Part shown: in pieces, positions 59,716-64,000 of the stretch
Position numbering within the stretch: the stretch's first letter is position 1
How the letters are laid out: the number at the start of each line of letters is the position of its first letter
Source: CAYLYU01 sp964501925
GTDB taxonomy: Bacteria > Pseudomonadota > Zetaproteobacteria > Mariprofundales > Mariprofundaceae
Length of the DNA stretch: 64,000 nucleotides
Assembly: GCA_964501925.1 (NCBI GenBank)
Contig: CAZCTM010000005.1
Coordinates: 1-64,000, forward strand
Reading direction: 5' to 3'
Notes under the pieces: generated by a model
Database searches by the model: none
What the model was told of the DNA's origin: nothing
The model's input: the letters and a program-made list of their open reading frames with translations, nothing else
Translations under genes and position numbers: made by a program

Positions 59716-60784
59716 TTCCGTAAGCCGCGAACCCTTCTACGACCTGCCGGAGGACATCCGGCCGGCAGCCCTGAATCTGATGAAACACCTCGAGGGGGAA
59801 CATCCCTTCCGCAAGGCGGTACTCGGAGAAACACTCCGACTCATCCTCGGGGATCACAGTGCCGCCGACCTGAAGTTCATGTCCCGCCTCATCCACGAAA
59901 TGCGCAAGGGTCTGGAGGTGTTTCACCCCTATCAGAACATCCGTAAGGTGGGCGTCTTCGGCTCGGCGCGAACGCCCATTGGTCACCCGCGCTACATTCA
60001 GGTCCGGGAATGTGCGCGCAGGCTGAAGGAGAAGGGCATGATGATCGTGACCGGCGGCGGTGGCGGCCTGATGCAGGCGGCCAACGAAGGCGCCGGCCGG
60101 GATTATTCATTCGGGATCAACATCAATCTGCCACTGGAGCAGAAACCCAATCCGATTGTCGATGGCTCCCCCTGCCACTTCTATTGCCAGTATTTCTTTA
60201 CCCGCAAGCTCTTCTTTCTCAAGGAAAGCGACGCCCTTCTGCTGGCAGCCGGCGGGTTTGGCACGCTGGATGAAACGTTCGAGGCGCTTACCCTCCTGCA
60301 GACGGGCCGCAACCCGCCCATTCCCGTCGTGCTTCTTGAGGCGCCGGGCGACGATTACTGGGGCCCTTTCCTCAACTCATGGATGCGCAGACTCGTAAAT
60401 GACCGCCTGATCAATCCGGGCGACAGCCACTTCCTTTTTCATACCGACAGCATTGATGAAGCCGTCCGGCATATCACCAGTTTCTATCTTAACTACCACA
60501 GCTTCCGCTATGTCGGTGAATGGGTACTGCTGCGAATCCTGCGACCCCTGTCGCAAGACGCCCTGGATCAGCTCAACGCCGAATTCAGCGATGTGCTTGA
60601 GAAAGGCCGGATCGAGCAGTTGTTTCACTGGCCAAGACATGACGATCCGGAGTACTGGGAGTTGCCAAGGCTGCGCATGTACCTGGACCGTTCCCGCATG
60701 AATGCGCTGCCGCAGATCATTCAGCGCATCAACGCCCTTTGCAAGCAGGAGATCGGAGAACCGGAGCGGGTAAGCCAGCGCTGA
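59708..60784 (+). CDS. LOG-family protein (Rossmann-like, TIGR00730-related)
   Basis: A 358-residue protein with the LOG/lysine-decarboxylase-like fold. It has VGVFGSARTP, then VTGGGGGLMQAANEGA, and the substrate motif AAGGFGTLDETFE near 183-190, the counterpart of PGGxGTxxE. The family includes cytokinin riboside phosphoribohydrolases and nucleotide-monophosphate nucleosidases. It is longer than plain LOG proteins because of N- and C-terminal helical parts, as in PpnN-like proteins. The ATG overlaps the OmpA-like gene by 8 nt. Confidence 0.88.
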   Translation: MADSVSREPFYDLPEDIRPAALNLMKHLEGEHPFRKAVLGETLRLILGDHSAADLKFMSRLIHEMRKGLEVFHPYQNIRKVGVFGSARTPIGHPRYIQVRECARRLKEKGMMIVTGGGGGLMQAANEGAGRDYSFGININLPLEQKPNPIVDGSPCHFYCQYFFTRKLFFLKESDALLLAAGGFGTLDETFEALTLLQTGRNPPIPVVLLEAPGDDYWGPFLNSWMRRLVNDRLINPGDSHFLFHTDSIDEAVRHITSFYLNYHSFRYVGEWVLLRILRPLSQDALDQLNAEFSDVLEKGRIEQLFHWPRHDDPEYWELPRLRMYLDRSRMNALPQIIQRINALCKQEIGEPERVSQR

Positions 60785-60805
60785 CCATCCCCGGGCCTTC
60801 CTGAT

Positions 60806-62524
60806 CTATTCGGGTGGCGCCCCCAGCTTTTTGATCTTCCCCTGATCCAGAAACCAGCGATCGAACCACTGCAGATGCATGCGTACGAACAGTGAGGCAA
60901 TGATGGGCCCCAGTGTGCGGGTAAGAAAGTGGACGGCGATCTGGGAAGGATTGCGCAGGAAACGCAGGACCTTGAACATGCGGCTGAGCGCGGGGCTCGC
61001 AAAACCGATGGCGAAGAGGCCTGCAAGCAGCAGAAGGCCGCCGAGCGTGAAGGTGACGGAGAAAAACCCGAACCGGTAAAGCAGATAAACCAGGAACAGC
61101 CCGATAGCTGCAAGGGCGCTACCGGCGGCCCAGGCGCGGGGATCCCAGAGCCGGAACACCTTGAAGAAGCGCTCGTGAGCGACCTCCATCTGTCTGAGGT
61201 AACTGCCCTTCGGCTCTGCCCGCAACCAGGGTTCGATGCGCAGGAATTCCCAGTCTTTTTTATCTCCCCTGCCGCCCATGAAATCCACCTGCGTGGCCTC
61301 GAATCCGGTCATCCGGTAACCATCGGCCATCAGGGAATACGCCTCAACCTCCGTAAATGAATCCAGGTCGGTTCGGACATGCGCGAGAAGCCTCTGCATC
61401 TTCTGATTCACGCCGAATTCTGCCGTGTCGCCTCTCACTTCCGGAGGTGGGCAGGCCGTCCTGTCCGCAGCCTGGTTATTCTTTGTGATGTAACAGGCAT
61501 GATCAGGCGGAACATCCTTCAGCAGATGGAGAAGGGCAAATTTCTTCCCGCCCTCCATCACCCGGAGCAACTGTTCCTCGCGTACCCGGTCCATGAGAAT
61601 GTCGGTGGTCCGGCCGGGAATGGAAAAGGTGCTGGTTGGAGGATCATCCTCATCCGCCATCTGGCCCGTGGCATCGCTGATGATGAGTTCTGTACAATTC
61701 CTGTCCAGAAGCCCTTCAATCCCGAGATTGTCATGCACCCCGCCATCGACCAGCTGGACGCGAATCCCCTTCTCGTACATGTCGCTGACGGCCAGGGGAT
61801 GGAACAGTCCGGGCACGCAGGCGGATGCGGCCACGGCATGGCCGAGCGGAAAGTCCTGCTGAACCGGGGTGACATCATCATAGGAATCCGGGCGGCAGAG
61901 CCGCATGTTCTTGTCGGCCACCCATGCCTTGTTCCCCGAGCGGGGCGGCTCGCCCATCCGTGAGGCCTCGAAGCGCCAGTTGTGGCCGGTATTCAGGCTT
62001 GTGGCATTGATGAGAAGGATGGGAACCTTCGCCTTGCGTCCTTCATTGCCCTTCCCGGGATGAAATCCCTTGTCCTGGCTGCCGTCCTCGAGCCTGGGCT
62101 GGATCTTCAGATGCCGCATCTCGATGGGGCCATCCATACCCACGACCGGCCGATAGAAGGTCTCCTCGTAAATCTCCGCCAGGCGGTCGCTGCGCGAATA
62201 GTCGTCCCTGAACATGCGCATGTTCTTGCTGACATCGAGAAAGGTGCGCATACGGATATTGGTCTGCACGCCCGCAAGGAAGTCCCTTTCCATCATTTTC
62301 ACCTTCTCAATGTAGTCCTCGTCACGAATGTCCCCGTCCGGCTTTTCCTCGAGCAGGTTCCTGACATGCAGGTAATAGAGCGCGCCGATGATGGAGCCGC
62401 CGGATACCGTGGATATGACCTCGATATGACGCAGTACCCCCCTCTCGGCCAGGGCGGCGAGAACACCGATGTGAAAGAAGGAGGCGCGAAAACCACCCCC
62501 CGACAGAGCCAGTCCCAGTTTCAT
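60806..62524 (-). CDS. Patatin-like phospholipase with C-terminal membrane segments
   Basis: A 572-residue patatin-fold lipid hydrolase. The oxyanion loop is GGGFRA (9-14), the nucleophile elbow is STVSGGSI (S41) and the catalytic Asp is in VDGGVHDN near 262. An inner segment lacks catalytic motifs. Two hydrophobic helices at about 460-512 suggest membrane anchoring, followed by a basic tail. Family members hydrolyse phospholipids or fatty acyl esters. It lies 144 nt downstream of a partial membrane protein gene on the same strand and may belong with it. Confidence 0.9.
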   Translation of the reverse strand: MKLGLALSGGGFRASFFHIGVLAALAERGVLRHIEVISTVSGGSIIGALYYLHVRNLLEEKPDGDIRDEDYIEKVKMMERDFLAGVQTNIRMRTFLDVSKNMRMFRDDYSRSDRLAEIYEETFYRPVVGMDGPIEMRHLKIQPRLEDGSQDKGFHPGKGNEGRKAKVPILLINATSLNTGHNWRFEASRMGEPPRSGNKAWVADKNMRLCRPDSYDDVTPVQQDFPLGHAVAASACVPGLFHPLAVSDMYEKGIRVQLVDGGVHDNLGIEGLLDRNCTELIISDATGQMADEDDPPTSTFSIPGRTTDILMDRVREEQLLRVMEGGKKFALLHLLKDVPPDHACYITKNNQAADRTACPPPEVRGDTAEFGVNQKMQRLLAHVRTDLDSFTEVEAYSLMADGYRMTGFEATQVDFMGGRGDKKDWEFLRIEPWLRAEPKGSYLRQMEVAHERFFKVFRLWDPRAWAAGSALAAIGLFLVYLLYRFGFFSVTFTLGGLLLLAGLFAIGFASPALSRMFKVLRFLRNPSQIAVHFLTRTLGPIIASLFVRMHLQWFDRWFLDQGKIKKLGAPPE

Positions 62525-62668
62525 TTCCCCTCCCGTCAGGTCCAGTTCAAGCCTAGTACAGGCCGGACCGCATCACAATTGCCGATCTTTCGCAAGGAAG
62601 GCTGCAACAACCCCTGTTTGCAGCGTTCAGAAATAAGACGGCAACAGAGCTGCCGATCGGGACAAAGA

Positions 62669-64000
62669 TCAGTCGAACATCGACAGGAACTGCAGGTAGA
62701 TCATGCCGCCTCCACCCCCCAGGAAAAGCGCAACGGCATGGACCCAGGGCTGCTGGCTCAACGGCCGGAAGGCGCCGTAACGAAGGATACGGACCTCCTC
62801 CAGAAGACGCTCCCATACCTCCGGCAACGGCGCGGATGAAGAGGCCCGCAACCGAAACAGGGCGCCCATGAAATCCCTGCGGAACCGCTCGGCCGTCCGC
62901 CGGAGCACAATGGAACACCCGGCAATAAAAAAGAAGGTGCCGCTGATGATGAGGATGAGGCTTAGGGGGAAGTACCAGTTGTCGAAGAAGCGGGTGCAGG
63001 CGGCGGTCATGAGCAGGATAACAATCATGGGATAATGGATCATGTTGCCGATGACCTCCGTGCGTTCGGCGATCAGCCGGAAGACGACCCGCATGTCGGA
63101 GGCGAGGCACTTCGTCAATCCGGCCGGCGCCTGCCCCACCCTGCTCAGGTAATGGTCCTCGATCTTCCCGAGCAGTGCGCGGCAATACCAGGTGGCGTCA
63201 AGAACACGGGCCACAAGTATGGCAAATGAGAAGACAACGACCGCGAAAAGGGCAAGGTCGATCCATCGTGAGTAAAGTCCCCGGTAGGGAATCTGGGGAA
63301 TGCCTGACAGGAACAGAAGCAGGGATCCGGCGGCGAGATAAATGATCACGGGTCCCCATACGCGAGACCGGTAACGCTCTGCCTTGCGGACATATTCCCG
63401 CCAGAATTCTGCCACGGCGGTCCGGCCCGATCCGGCAAGCATGGCATCAATCCGCTGGCTGTTTTCCCGAAGATCCGCGCGGATGCGGCAAAAATAGTAG
63501 AGCATGAGGAAAAGAATGAAAAAGCGGATGAACTCCGTCGGCCAGATGCTCACGCCCAGGGTCCACGAGACGGGTTCCAGCGTGTCCACCATGGGCAGGA
63601 ATGACAGGGAGATGAGCATTGCGAGGATAAGCGTCACCACGGCACCGACAGAGACGCTTAGGATCCGGATCCCGTAGATGCGGCACCAGACGGCGATGAA
63701 CAGCAGGATGAGACCGATGGTGGCGGAGATCGCAGCGATCTTGCCCTTCGTGGGTCCGACCGGTTCGGGATAAAGGCTTGCCGGAAGCTGACGGTCCTTC
63801 CGTGAAAGCGGAATGGCGGCGTCCCTGCCGACTTCAAAGGTCCTGCCGGTCAGGATGTCATCAAGTGTCTTCTGCAGGTCCTTGCTGGCTGCGCCGGATT
63901 TGTCGTGTTTCAGGATCTCCGGCCTGAGCAGAAGGCGGGTGCTCAGGAAGGCCGCGCTCTGGTAAACGCTCCGGAACGGTGGGGCGCCGGCCTGCAGGTC
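62669..64000 (-). CDS. Partial multi-pass membrane protein, open at the right edge
   Basis: The minus-strand frame is open from the stop at 62669 to the window edge, giving 443 residues without a start. The first visible 90 residues are soluble-looking (SVYQSAAFLSTRLLLRPEI ... LYPEPVGPTKGK). They are followed by about six TM helices (IAAISATIGLILLFIAVW, then VVTLILAMLISLSFLPM, FIRFFILFLMLYYF, IIYLAAGSLLLFLSG and others) and two more near the end (FPLSLILIISGTFFFI, VALFLGGGGGMIYLQF). I do not recognise the family. A GTG inside the TM region is not a likely start. Confidence 0.7.
   Translation of the reverse strand, partial: DLQAGAPPFRSVYQSAAFLSTRLLLRPEILKHDKSGAASKDLQKTLDDILTGRTFEVGRDAAIPLSRKDRQLPASLYPEPVGPTKGKIAAISATIGLILLFIAVWCRIYGIRILSVSVGAVVTLILAMLISLSFLPMVDTLEPVSWTLGVSIWPTEFIRFFILFLMLYYFCRIRADLRENSQRIDAMLAGSGRTAVAEFWREYVRKAERYRSRVWGPVIIYLAAGSLLLFLSGIPQIPYRGLYSRWIDLALFAVVVFSFAILVARVLDATWYCRALLGKIEDHYLSRVGQAPAGLTKCLASDMRVVFRLIAERTEVIGNMIHYPMIVILLMTAACTRFFDNWYFPLSLILIISGTFFFIAGCSIVLRRTAERFRRDFMGALFRLRASSSAPLPEVWERLLEEVRILRYGAFRPLSQQPWVHAVALFLGGGGGMIYLQFLSMFD

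Noticed and set aside
60806..62524. CBASS-type patatin effector
   Set aside because: No nucleotidyltransferase, ubiquitin-like or HORMA gene is within the window; the neighbour is a membrane protein of unknown family.

Overview
The window looks like chromosomal DNA of an environmental Gammaproteobacterium living with toxic metals. The inference rests on the core genes (erpA, pilT/pilU, uup, mltD, tadA, clpS-clpA, rlmN with pilF and rodZ nearby, ilvD, nadA) and on moderately GC-rich composition. I see no rRNA, tRNA, CRISPR array, integrase or complete transposase, and the genus cannot be named from sequence alone.

Layout. 1-836: an HD-GYP phosphodiesterase gene, open at the left edge, next to hairpins resembling an IS200/IS605-type end. 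837-1272: no gene seen. 1273-3393 (minus): a two-gene ABC-2 exporter and erpA, which has a clean intrinsic terminator. 3528-6873: three tandem PilT-family retraction ATPases. 6877-12529: acyltransferase, sugar-kinase-like protein, Uup, and an ExbB/ExbD-like proton-channel pair with a long coiled coil. 12832-16097: LysM lytic transglycosylase MltD and a peptide-binding lipoprotein.

16098-37582 is a metal-resistance island of about 21.5 kb. It holds a MerR-controlled operon (regulator, outer-membrane protein, HMA protein, NHL propeller lipoprotein); a divergent small Cys-rich exported protein with a Cus-type Cu/Ag tripartite efflux system, a SHOCT protein and a Met-rich cytochrome c; merR-merT-merP-merF plus a GDCCVxC protein, without merA; arsR-acr3-arsC; and a czcI-like gene with czcCBA, czcD and a second, short CDF transporter. 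The island lies between the peptide-binding protein (ends 16097) and two oligopeptide permeases (from 37583), as if it had split one ABC transporter operon.

37583-55223 returns to housekeeping genes: permeases, tadA, a thioredoxin-like ferredoxin, tatD, a HAD phosphatase, clpS-clpA, two rSAM/selenodomain (arsenosugar-type) glycosyltransferases with an ATP-grasp-like protein, rlmN, mtnP, pilF, rodZ and a BrkB-family membrane protein. At 52047-55223 is a compact operon of a small lipoprotein, a subtilisin-like protease with a C-terminal Gly-rich/Cys/TM/Arg tail, and a CPBP glutamic intramembrane protease. It looks like a one-substrate protein-sorting system and is my main candidate for something under-described.

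55239-64000 has ilvD, nadA, a coiled-coil OmpA-like protein, a LOG-family protein, a patatin-like phospholipase with C-terminal membrane segments, and a partial multi-pass membrane protein open at the right edge. Translational overlaps of 1-10 nt are common throughout and tie many neighbours into operons.
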